Below, one piece after another: positions 56,593 to 64,000 of a stretch of DNA of 64,000 nucleotides. A program made the translations under genes and the position numbers. The stretch is from contig JAIUMA010000012.1 in NCBI GenBank assembly GCA_022565795.1, positions 17,638-81,637 of the forward strand. Direction: 5' to 3'. The stretch is from Balneolia bacterium. Lineage in GTDB: Bacteria > Bacteroidota > Rhodothermia > Balneolales > Cyclonatronaceae. Under the pieces are notes generated by a model. The model was not told where the DNA came from, did not search any database, and was given only the letters and a program-made list of their open reading frames with translations. Each line of letters opens with the position of its first letter. The stretch's first letter is position 1.

Positions 56593-57777
56593 CTATTTTG
56601 TTTGAGCCAGGCTCTTTACAAAATCCAGCCACTTTTCCAGACCGGTTACCTGCACCTGTTTGTGAACCGGGTAATCTTCTTTGGCCGGGATAATCATGAA
56701 GTTAGTTTTTGTATCGTTATCTTCGATAACGTTCAAAAACCCTTTCTCCAGTTTTGGCGCCAGACTTCGTTTTGCATCTGCGCATGCAACAGGCACCCCT
56801 TTTCTCACGATGACCATGTCGGCTTCGGCTCCATGGTGTGTTCTGTAGAAATAGAGTTTGCATGAATCGGGGAGAACGGCCATTGTTTGTTCTATAACAA
56901 AACCTTCCCACGACCCGCCTACAGCCATATTCTGCAGCAGCTGGTTCGGTGAGTCAATGTCGAGCAGTGAATGGAAGAAACCGGAATCCCGAACATAGAC
57001 TTTAGGCGCTTTCACAAGTCTCTTTTTCACGTTAACTGCCCATGGCTGAAGCAAGCGCAGAATATATGCGTGCTGCAGATAATGCAAATAGCGCGAAATT
57101 GTACTCCGGCTTACCCCAAGTGAGCGCCCGATCGTTTCCTGATTCATATGGGTACCCTGCTGTTGGGCAATAAGCAGCATGAAGGTGCGTAGCTTCTCGT
57201 AATCTGTGTTTAATCCCAGAACAGGCAGGTCCCGCTCTACATAGGTAAACAGGAAATCGCTAAGCCATCGCATTGCAGACTTGTCGCTTTTAGCCAAAAA
57301 GGCTTGTGGAAAGCCTCCTCTGAACCACAGTTGGTTAAGGTTCGGCTGCCCTCCCGCTTCATTGTAAGAGAATGGAAAGAGCTCCTCATATGCAATTCTG
57401 CCGGCTAAAGACTCTGTTGTTTTCCTAATGAGGGTTGGAGATGCAGATCCCAGAACCAGAAACCGGCCATTTCTGCGGTCGCGGTCGATTACTGAGCGAA
57501 GCACAGGAAATAACTCGGGCAGGTGCTGTATTTCGTCTAATACCACCAGTTTGTCTGCATTCTGCTCAAAAAACAATTCCGGTTCCTGGAGTTTTGCCAG
57601 ATCCCGCGGTGACTCCATGTCCAGATATAGTGCTTCCTTCTGCCGTTTTTCGGCAATCTGCATTGCAAGAGTCGTTTTCCCAACCTGTCTGGCTCCGGTA
57701 ATAGCTACTACCGGGTAATCCGTAAGCAGCTCGGTAATTATATGCTCTTTGAATCTGCTGTAAGATTTCTTTTCCAT
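56593..57777 (-). CDS. AAA-family ATPase with DUF4143 C-terminal domain
   Basis: A 394-residue ATPase of the AAA_14-DUF4143 type. Walker A is TGARQVGKTT, Walker B is LVVLDEIQHLPELF and sensor 1 is FLVLGSASPTL. A winged-helix-like segment (GRSLGVSRSTISRYLHYLQHAYIL) is followed by the DUF4143 region with SWEGFVIEQTMAVL and a restriction-endonuclease-like pattern (YFYRTHHGAEADMVI, CADAKRSL). The cellular role of this widespread family is not established. Three nested inverted repeats lie directly upstream and may be its operators or partners. Its patchy context between clpB and sbcC suggests gain by transfer; that is inference. Confidence 0.9.
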   Translation of the reverse strand: MEKKSYSRFKEHIITELLTDYPVVAITGARQVGKTTLAMQIAEKRQKEALYLDMESPRDLAKLQEPELFFEQNADKLVVLDEIQHLPELFPVLRSVIDRDRRNGRFLVLGSASPTLIRKTTESLAGRIAYEELFPFSYNEAGGQPNLNQLWFRGGFPQAFLAKSDKSAMRWLSDFLFTYVERDLPVLGLNTDYEKLRTFMLLIAQQQGTHMNQETIGRSLGVSRSTISRYLHYLQHAYILRLLQPWAVNVKKRLVKAPKVYVRDSGFFHSLLDIDSPNQLLQNMAVGGSWEGFVIEQTMAVLPDSCKLYFYRTHHGAEADMVIVRKGVPVACADAKRSLAPKLEKGFLNVIEDNDTKTNFMIIPAKEDYPVHKQVQVTGLEKWLDFVKSLAQTK

Positions 57778-57794
57778 TTGTTATTACTCCATAC

Positions 57795-57943
57795 GCGTAT
57801 TTCACGGTAAGATACCAATTGTTTCCGTGAAATACGCATATGGTATAACCGATTTTCACGGTAAAAATAATAAAGTACCGTGAAAATCGCATATGATATA
57901 ATCGATTTTCACGGTAAAAATGAATGTACTACCGTGAAAGTCG
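57795..57943. repeat. Array of three inverted repeats upstream of the DUF4143 ATPase
   Basis: Three hairpin-forming units: 57795-57807 with 57825-57837 (GCGTATTTCACGG, perfect), 57850-57863 with 57876-57889 (CGATTTTCACGGTA, perfect) and 57903-57916 with 57930-57943 (one mismatch). Loops are 12-17 bases. The six half-sites share TTTCACGG. Units recur every 53-54 bases. Read the other way, a 37-bp palindromic unit (57825-57861, 57878-57914) alternates with 16-17-bp gaps. The array starts 18 bases before the ATPase ATG. Confidence 0.85.
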
Positions 57944-58030
57944 ATTATGTAAATTCCGAAATAGTGCCTCTAATGAGCTTAAATGGTGTTTTGGGTATAT
58001 TGTTATCTGCAGGTAGTCATATCTTGGAAT

Positions 58031-61000
58031 TCAAGCCCAGCTGCCTTCAATTAAACTTCCTTCGTCGGAGTTGTTTGTAATGTTCAAAAACACGTCTATT
58101 TCCTGCTGCAGCTCCTCGACGTGAGATATAATACCCACAACACGGGACTCTTGCCTCAATGATTTAAGCGTTTCAAATACAGTCTGCAGGGACTCTTTGT
58201 CCAACGACCCGAAGCCTTCATCCAGAAAGAAGAAATTTTGCTCTGTTTTGTTTCTCTGCTGCACGCTTTCTGCGAGAGCCAGTGCGAGGCATAAGGAAGC
58301 CTGAAAGGTTTGTCCGCCGGAAAGGGTCTTGATGCTTCGTTTTCGTCCGTCGTTCAGGTAGTCCCGAACCTCGAAGCTGTTTTTATCTGATAACTCCAGG
58401 CGCAGCTGCTGGCGCGTGAGCACATAAAACCGCCGATTTGCTGCATCACAAAGCTGTCGCAGATAAACAGAGGAGATGTAGTTCACAAAGCCACTGCCCT
58501 TAAAAAGCTGAAGTAAAGTGCGCAGGTCTGCAATCCGGTTTTCTACGGCATTCAGTTGTTTTTCCAGTGTAAGCTTAGATTCGTAATCCTGCTTTAGCTT
58601 CCTAAGCTTTTCAGTGGCATTGCCGGCCTCAGCAATAAGCGAGTCGGTTTGGTCGCGCAGCTCTGCGACCTTCGTTTCGAGGCCGGCGTAGTATTGATCG
58701 TCGAAGGTTTGTTCACCAAGGTCCGCGTCGAGCTTTGCTTTGCGTTCTTTCGCTGAGTGAAGCTCAGTTTTAAACTGTTCGACCCGATTCCGGATGGCTT
58801 CGGTGTCAGGATCAGAGTTAAGAACGGTACGTATTTCCTCAAGCGAATCGAACTCTGAATCCTCAAGCAGTTTTTTTAAAAGTGAATCGGCCTTTTTTAA
58901 ATCTTGTTCACTCTCTGAAAGCTGGTTTTTAACTCTTTTGAGCGAACCTTCTACGGAGCTGATTTCATTACCGAGGGCGTTTTTCTCCTTATCGAGTTTT
59001 TCGAATTCCTCGTTTGTGCTCTGAATGAGGTTTAGTAACTGCTCAAATTCTGTTCTGATGGTATCGACATCAATAAGCCCGTAGTCTGAGTAGGAGAGTT
59101 TTTTGAGTCCGGCAAGATTTGTTTCCAGCATCCCTTGCAGCCGGTTCAAATTGCTGCGGTTTTCCTCAAGCCTTTTTTCTTCGGCCTCTAAAGACGCTTC
59201 AAGCGTTTCCCCCTTTTGGGACAACTCTTTGAGCAGATTTTGTTTTGAAGCAATCTCTTTCCTTGCTGCTTCCATACGACTGACTTCGGCGTTAAATTTT
59301 TCTCTGGATGATGTATCAAAATCAGTCCAAATAAACGCTTTTAAATGGCTTTTTTTCAGATCATCCAGCTCCGAAAGCTCATTTTTTAAGCTCAAGTGCT
59401 GCTTTGCCGACTCTTCTGATTTGACAGCAAGTCGGGTAAATTTATCTTTAAAGTCTCCTGCATCGGTTAAGAGCTGTTTAATCTGTTCAAGTCGCGATTC
59501 AGCGCTTTTGAGCTCACCGTTCTGGTCCGATGAATAGGGGTTCGGATGCTCCTCAGATCCGCAAAGCGGGCAGGCTGAACCATGCTCCAGCTTTTCGGCA
59601 AACTCACCAAGCTTTTGATGTATAACCAGCTGCTGCTGTTTTCTTCGTAGCTCATCTTCTTCCTGAGCGAGATCCTGCTGAAAACGCTCAAGCTGCTCTA
59701 ATGCGCTTTCGATAGAAAGCCCTTCATCAAAAGCAACACCAAGCCGATCGTTGCATTTTTCGATTCCTTTTTTAAGGTTCTGATGTATTTCGGCTAAATT
59801 TTGCTCGGCATCTTTGATAGCATCAGACTTTGTATCTAGATTGGCTCGTATATCATCCTGCTTTGAATACCACTTCTCCAATTCATAAAGCTGCTTCTCG
59901 TTCGCCAGGAATTCCTCTGACTTCTCAATATCGCTTTCGAGCTCTTTTTTCTCTCCCTTAATGCTCTTGATTTGTTCACGCTCACTATCCTGTTTCGACT
60001 TCAGGGCTGTAAGTTTACCGGCGAGCTCACTGATTTTAGCTTCCGTCTCTTTTATCTGAATAATACTTTCCAGGTCTGTCGCCTGCTGTCTACGCTCATC
60101 ACGCTTTACATACTCAGCATGCGTTTTATTCCACTGCTGGTTTATACTGGTCAGCTTTTCGCCAAGTTCTTCCAGCTGCTGAGTCATAGCGGTCAGCTCG
60201 AGGCGTCTTTTTTCAACCTCGCCAGCTAGTCTGTCTTTATCAGCGAGGGGTTGCGAGAAGGTTTTGAAGCATCGTTCGTACCGCCGGAGTTCGCTCTCAT
60301 GGTCGAGCATTTCCTGTTCTCTTGACTGAAGCTCAATCAATTTTGCCTTAACGTGTTCCCGCTCCTCGAATAGCGATTTCAAACTCTTGAGACGTTCAAA
60401 GGTTGCTTCTTTCTCTTTTAAGAGCACTCTTGCTTTACCAAGCTCTTTACGGATATCGGTTTCCTTTTGCTCCTGCAGGGTGATGGCCTCCGTGGTCACT
60501 TCTGCATACTGAACCATCTGTCCGGAAAGGTTTTCACGCTTCTCATTGCTCGTCTTTATTAACTCACCGGTCTGCCTCGAAAACTCAAACCGTTCGAGGC
60601 TGAAAATTTCCTTAAGCATACGCGTGCGGTCGCTGTCGCCAAGCTGCAGAAACTCCTGGAATTTCCCTTGTGGTATTATAATGGTCCTGCGGAAGTTGTC
60701 GTAGCTCAGTCCGATAATTTCAGCCGGGTCGGCATCCTCTAAGGCTTTCCACCCACCGGCTTCGAATTTTAAAATGCGGCGGGTGAATGTACGCACGGTT
60801 TCGAAATCCGTGCCTGCGCGTTTACCCTGTACGATAAAGCGCCAGTTTTCATTAAGGTGATTGACACATTCAAAGTCGATGAGCAGCTCATCCGACTTGA
60901 GGTTCATCATATTATAGTTCCGGTTTTCCCGTTGATTGAGCCGCTCCGTTTCACCGTAAATGGCGAAGGAAATGGCCTCAAGTACAGATGATTTACCCGA

Positions 61001-61114
61001 GCCGACGGTGCCGAAAATACCGAACAGCTGTGAATCGAGCAGCCTGTCGAAATCAATCGTCTGCTTTTTTTGATAGGAGTACAAACCCTGTATGGTAAGC
61101 TTTTTGGGCAGCAT
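58031..61114 (-). CDS. sbcC: Exonuclease subunit SbcC (SMC-like ATPase)
   Basis: A 1027-residue SMC-like ATPase that, with SbcD, opens hairpins and resects DNA ends. The N-terminal Walker A is GTVGSGKSSVLEAISFAIYG, long coiled coils flank a zinc hook CPLCG (near residue 520) and the C terminus has the signature TLSGGQTFQASLCLALALAE and Walker B NFFFLDEGFGSLD. Its start shares one base with the sbcD stop (TGATG), so the pair is translationally coupled. The inverted repeats just downstream are the kind of DNA structure SbcCD can cleave. Confidence 0.95.
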   Translation of the reverse strand: MLPKKLTIQGLYSYQKKQTIDFDRLLDSQLFGIFGTVGSGKSSVLEAISFAIYGETERLNQRENRNYNMMNLKSDELLIDFECVNHLNENWRFIVQGKRAGTDFETVRTFTRRILKFEAGGWKALEDADPAEIIGLSYDNFRRTIIIPQGKFQEFLQLGDSDRTRMLKEIFSLERFEFSRQTGELIKTSNEKRENLSGQMVQYAEVTTEAITLQEQKETDIRKELGKARVLLKEKEATFERLKSLKSLFEEREHVKAKLIELQSREQEMLDHESELRRYERCFKTFSQPLADKDRLAGEVEKRRLELTAMTQQLEELGEKLTSINQQWNKTHAEYVKRDERRQQATDLESIIQIKETEAKISELAGKLTALKSKQDSEREQIKSIKGEKKELESDIEKSEEFLANEKQLYELEKWYSKQDDIRANLDTKSDAIKDAEQNLAEIHQNLKKGIEKCNDRLGVAFDEGLSIESALEQLERFQQDLAQEEDELRRKQQQLVIHQKLGEFAEKLEHGSACPLCGSEEHPNPYSSDQNGELKSAESRLEQIKQLLTDAGDFKDKFTRLAVKSEESAKQHLSLKNELSELDDLKKSHLKAFIWTDFDTSSREKFNAEVSRMEAARKEIASKQNLLKELSQKGETLEASLEAEEKRLEENRSNLNRLQGMLETNLAGLKKLSYSDYGLIDVDTIRTEFEQLLNLIQSTNEEFEKLDKEKNALGNEISSVEGSLKRVKNQLSESEQDLKKADSLLKKLLEDSEFDSLEEIRTVLNSDPDTEAIRNRVEQFKTELHSAKERKAKLDADLGEQTFDDQYYAGLETKVAELRDQTDSLIAEAGNATEKLRKLKQDYESKLTLEKQLNAVENRIADLRTLLQLFKGSGFVNYISSVYLRQLCDAANRRFYVLTRQQLRLELSDKNSFEVRDYLNDGRKRSIKTLSGGQTFQASLCLALALAESVQQRNKTEQNFFFLDEGFGSLDKESLQTVFETLKSLRQESRVVGIISHVEELQQEIDVFLNITNNSDEGSLIEGSWA

Positions 61115-62340
61115 CAGTTCTTGCCCTCCGCCTGGATTTCACGGAAAAGCTCTAACAAATTCTCTCCGGGCGACTGTCCGCCATTTTTACTTTTGAAGTA
61201 ATCTGCAAATAGCTCATCCATGGGTTTGGCAATGTCGATGGCTCCGGCTGCAGGTTCGCCGCCCTGATCCTGGCCGGTAACCGTAGGTATGATGGTGACG
61301 ATGCCGTCATGAATCGTCATAAGTTTTTTCCGATCTGATGAGCTGAGATAATCTTCGGTTATCAGACTCAGCTCAATAAGCGCATGGCTGTTTTTTTCCA
61401 GAAGGGTGATGGCTTCCTCGATGCCTTCAGCTTTGAGGCGGTAAAGTGGCCTGCCCGAGGTTAGTGGAATGCGCTCTGTTTTGACAGGCTTTCCCGGATC
61501 GGCATCAATCATCACAACATATTTTTGCTGTTCGGCCTCGCTGAAGCTGTAGCTGAGCAGGCTGCTGCTATAAACAACCGGTCTGTCGCCGCTACGAATC
61601 TGGATATGCCGGTGGAGGTGTCCCAGGGCGGTGTACTGTATCTGATTCGGGATTTGATCTGCATACATTTGCTGAGCCCCGCCTACGTGAATCACGGGCT
61701 TCTCATCTTCGGGCTCGGAAAGCTCTGGCCCTGAAGAAGGCGTAAAAAAAAGATGTGCCATCAGCAGATTGATGCCCTTATCGTCGCAGTAGGCCTCTGC
61801 CAGGCGATTCCACTGGTTGGTAAGCAGGTCGCGCATCTGCTGTTCTGCATCATCTGTACCAAGGAAAGACTTCAGTCGCTGCTCGTTGGCATAGGGCGTT
61901 AGCAGGATCCGTACGGGAGTATCGTGTCCCGGAAGACGCAATTCCACGAAACCGGGCTCGGAGCGCATCACCCTGAAACCTGAGCTTAGCTCAAATTCAG
62001 GGATTTCAGAATTCGGGTATCCGGCGAAGAGAATACCGCATTCCCGGGCCAGCGGATCGGGTGCCTCAATTCGATCGGCTGAGTCATGATTTCCGGCAAT
62101 GGCCACCACGGGACGCGCACCGTCTTTGGCGAGCCGCTTCAGGGTTTTGTAGAACAAATCCACGGCCTGTGTTGGCGGGTTGAAGGTATCGAACAAGTCG
62201 CCGGCAATAAGCACAAGGTCTGCTTTCTCCCGCTCTGCAATTTCACAAATTTCGTTGAGCACATCTTTCTGCTCGTCGAGTCGCTCAAATCGCTCCAGTC
62301 GTTTGCCAAGGTGCCAGTCTGCCGTGTGTAAAATGCGCAT
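61114..62340 (-). CDS. sbcD: Exonuclease subunit SbcD (Mre11-like nuclease)
   Basis: A 408-residue Mn2+-dependent nuclease of the calcineurin-like phosphoesterase fold. The metal-binding motifs are HTADWHLGK, IAGDLFDTFNPP, AIAGNHDSADR and the later LMAHLFFTP and ALGHLHRH. A C-terminal capping domain follows (about 290-408). It is the first gene of the sbcDC operon, lying downstream of the sucA terminator. Confidence 0.95.
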   Translation of the reverse strand: MRILHTADWHLGKRLERFERLDEQKDVLNEICEIAEREKADLVLIAGDLFDTFNPPTQAVDLFYKTLKRLAKDGARPVVAIAGNHDSADRIEAPDPLARECGILFAGYPNSEIPEFELSSGFRVMRSEPGFVELRLPGHDTPVRILLTPYANEQRLKSFLGTDDAEQQMRDLLTNQWNRLAEAYCDDKGINLLMAHLFFTPSSGPELSEPEDEKPVIHVGGAQQMYADQIPNQIQYTALGHLHRHIQIRSGDRPVVYSSSLLSYSFSEAEQQKYVVMIDADPGKPVKTERIPLTSGRPLYRLKAEGIEEAITLLEKNSHALIELSLITEDYLSSSDRKKLMTIHDGIVTIIPTVTGQDQGGEPAAGAIDIAKPMDELFADYFKSKNGGQSPGENLLELFREIQAEGKN

Positions 62341-62396
62341 AGTTTAATCTGTTCTGCTAAATAGGTGATGAGGCGGATTGTGAGAAAATTTCCAAT

Positions 62397-62441
62397 CATA
62401 AAAAAAGGCTTTGGCGGGTATCTTACAACCTGCCAAAGCCA
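62397..62441 (-). terminator. Terminator of sucA
   Basis: GGCTTTGGC and GCCAAAGCC form a stem extended by GGT/ACC pairs, ending in a seven-T run on the minus strand between sucA and sbcD. Confidence 0.9.
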
Positions 62442-62477
62442 GTTTATTTAGCCTAACACTGAAATATTTGTCAGCTC

Positions 62478-64000
62478 TTAGCTCAGCGCTTCGGTTACCA
62501 GTTTTTCCTGCTCAGCTGTGTGCAGTTTCATAGTACCGGCTGCAGGTGATGCCGAGGCAAATCGACCAACGTAATCGATATCGAACTCATTATTGAGATC
62601 GTACTCGAAACGTGAGCGTATGTAGGTCCAGGCACCCATATTACGCGGCTCTTCCTGGCACCAAACAACTTCTTTAGCATTCGGATACTGTGCTAGCTGT
62701 GCGCGAACATCGGAGTCCGGGAACGGATAGTATTGTTCAATACGAACGAGAGCGACATCGTTTATCTCATCTTCCTTCCGTTTGGTGTACAGGTCGTAGA
62801 AAACCTTGCCGGAACAGAACACGACCTTACGCACATCTTCAGCTTTTACATCCGTATCCGGTAATACGTATTCGAACTTGCCGCTTGCCAGCTCTTCAGT
62901 ATTTGAAACCGCCAGCGGATGGCGAAGCAGGCTCTTTGGTGTGAATACAATGGTGGGCTTCTTGATATCAGACAGAGCCTGACGACGTATGAGGTGGAAG
63001 AACTGAGCCGGAGTTGTACAGTTCACCACGCGCATGTTGTCTTCGGCACAAAGCTGAAGGAAGCGCTCGATACGGGCAGAAGAGTGCTCCGGTCCCTGAC
63101 CTTCATAGCCATGCGGCAGCAGCATCATTACGCTCGACGTCTGGCGCCATTTAGCCTCAGAAGCAGAAAGGTACTGATCAATAATAATCTGAGCGCCATT
63201 TACGAAGTCACCGAACTGCGCTTCCCAAAGTACGAGGGAGTCAGGGCGCGAAGCACTGTATCCAAACTCGTAGCCAAGAGCGGCAAACTCACTCAGCAGA
63301 CTGTTATAAACCTGGTAATGTGCCTGGTCGTCGCTAAGGTGATTAAGTGGCGTGAATTTCTGTTTAGTTTCGGTTCCGTGGAGCACAGAGTGGCGATGTG
63401 AGAATGTACCACGCTCTGAATCCTGACCCGCAAGTCGGATGGGCACGCCTTCCATAAGGAGGGAGCCAAAAGCGAGCGCTTCACCATAACCCCAGTCGAT
63501 TTTCTTCTGGTTTTTCTCCACAATCTCGCTGCGTTTGGCCAGAATCCGTAAAAGCTTCGGGTTTGCATCGAAATCATTTGGTACTTTGTTTAGCTTAAAC
63601 GCCATTTCCTTGAAGGCATCCGGATCGATATCGGTATGGATGGCCTCTTCGCGCTCCGACTGCAGGCTGTGTGGTCGCTTGGTGTCTTTTTCGCCAATTT
63701 CGTAAGAGGGCAGCGTTTTAGCGGCGCTGAAGGCTTCTTCAAGAATGTCGTCGAATTCTTTAAATAGCTCATCAATCTCGTCTTGGGTGAGATACTCTTT
63801 ACGTAAAAGCTCCTTGGTATAAATTTCCCGAACCTGTGGGTGATCCTTGATTTCACGGTAAAGGCCTGGTTGTGTGAACGCAGGCTCGTCACCCTCATTA
63901 TGGCCGTGCTTACGGTAGCAGATCAGGTCGATTACAACGTCTTTGCCAAACTTTTGGCGATATTCCAAAGCCAGACTCATAGCGTGTACACAGGCCTCCG
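62478..64000 (-). CDS. sucA: 2-oxoglutarate dehydrogenase E1 component, 5' truncated
   Basis: The C-terminal 506 or so residues of the thiamine-diphosphate E1 subunit that decarboxylates 2-oxoglutarate in the TCA cycle. The frame stays open to the right edge (EACVHAMSLALEYR), so the N-terminal half lies outside. Diagnostic stretches are YRKHGHNEGDEPAFTQP, GQDSERGTFSHRHSVLHG, YEFGYSASRPDSLVLWEAQFGDF, LPHGYEGQGPEHSSARIERFLQL and EEPRNMGAWTYIRSRFE. Its E2 partner needs lipoate, which links it functionally to the lplA gene in this window. A terminator follows. Confidence 0.95.
   Translation of the reverse strand, partial: EACVHAMSLALEYRQKFGKDVVIDLICYRKHGHNEGDEPAFTQPGLYREIKDHPQVREIYTKELLRKEYLTQDEIDELFKEFDDILEEAFSAAKTLPSYEIGEKDTKRPHSLQSEREEAIHTDIDPDAFKEMAFKLNKVPNDFDANPKLLRILAKRSEIVEKNQKKIDWGYGEALAFGSLLMEGVPIRLAGQDSERGTFSHRHSVLHGTETKQKFTPLNHLSDDQAHYQVYNSLLSEFAALGYEFGYSASRPDSLVLWEAQFGDFVNGAQIIIDQYLSASEAKWRQTSSVMMLLPHGYEGQGPEHSSARIERFLQLCAEDNMRVVNCTTPAQFFHLIRRQALSDIKKPTIVFTPKSLLRHPLAVSNTEELASGKFEYVLPDTDVKAEDVRKVVFCSGKVFYDLYTKRKEDEINDVALVRIEQYYPFPDSDVRAQLAQYPNAKEVVWCQEEPRNMGAWTYIRSRFEYDLNNEFDIDYVGRFASASPAAGTMKLHTAEQEKLVTEALS

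Noticed and set aside
57795..57943. CRISPR array
   Set aside because: The palindromic 37-bp unit occurs only twice in full, the gaps are 16-17 bases rather than 26-40, and no cas genes are near. It is reported as an inverted-repeat array instead.
57880..58080. A 66-residue plus-strand reading frame
   Set aside because: It runs through the inverted repeats and into the 3' end of sbcC, with no ribosome site or protein-like composition.
1..64000. Prophage, insertion sequence, integron, tRNA or rRNA genes
   Set aside because: No transposase, integrase, phage structural gene, tRNA cloverleaf or rRNA sequence was recognised on either strand.

Overview
The window looks like a chromosomal segment of a free-living, probably marine or saline, member of the Bacteroidota/Balneolota/Rhodothermota group, most likely a Balneolaceae-like bacterium. 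The evidence is a SusC/SusD outer-membrane pair, a FecI/FecR/STN-receptor signalling cluster, a GWxTD lipoprotein, a secreted protein with a C-terminal sorting domain of the NYPNPFNP type, a TTTTG-N19-TATGTTTG promoter of the Bacteroidota kind, and a light-driven sodium-pump rhodopsin. This assignment is inference from gene content; there is no rRNA gene. No tRNA, rRNA, insertion sequence, prophage or cas gene was seen. Genes are cut by both window edges: an S9 peptidase on the left and 2-oxoglutarate dehydrogenase E1 on the right.

Layout. 1-2.3 kb: S9 peptidase and OsmC. 2.4-10.3 kb: a divergent metal-homeostasis locus with a ZnuD-like receptor on one side. On the other side are a DtxR/MntR regulator, a TroA-type binding protein, an ATPase, a permease fused to a DtxR-like module, a second permease and two Fluc/CrcB fluoride channels. 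A DtxR-like palindrome lies between the two arms. 10.3-18.4 kb: GWxTD lipoprotein, then SusC, SusD, a small lipoprotein and a secreted protein of unknown function. 18.5-24.7 kb: polyphosphate kinase, Na+/phosphate transporter, MgtE and a DUF6580 membrane protein. 24.8-27.9 kb: small envelope proteins, YceI and 3-methyladenine glycosylase. 28.1-33.0 kb: a same-strand five-gene cluster (Na+ symporter, GNAT, ornithine-racemase-like enzyme, cytoplasmic-looking M23 protein, M20 amidohydrolase). 33.0-34.8 kb: a Y-family polymerase divergent from a small protein, with mirrored tandem operators between them. 34.8-41.4 kb: CusF-like lipoprotein, PQQ sugar dehydrogenase, NDQ rhodopsin, PNPOx-like protein, OB-fold protein, lipoate ligase and aminotransferase.

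41.5-49.3 kb is a cell-surface signalling unit: ECF sigma factor, FecR anti-sigma, STN-domain TonB receptor and a 977-residue secreted protein with three DUF4397 units. Three matching two-part elements (ACTAGTCAT, 14-15 bp, GTGTC) precede the sigma gene, the DUF4397 gene, and a geneless stretch that ends in its own terminator. This predicts an autoregulated sigma regulon that includes a small RNA of about 115-120 nt.

49.3-64 kb: alpha/beta hydrolase, the slipin/NfeD pair, a DnaJ-class co-chaperone with ClpB, an AAA-ATPase of the DUF4143 type preceded by three nested inverted repeats, SbcCD, and SucA. The features most worth following are the ECF promoter set with its predicted sRNA, the inverted-repeat array next to the DUF4143 ATPase, the permease-repressor fusion, and the mirrored operators at the polymerase.
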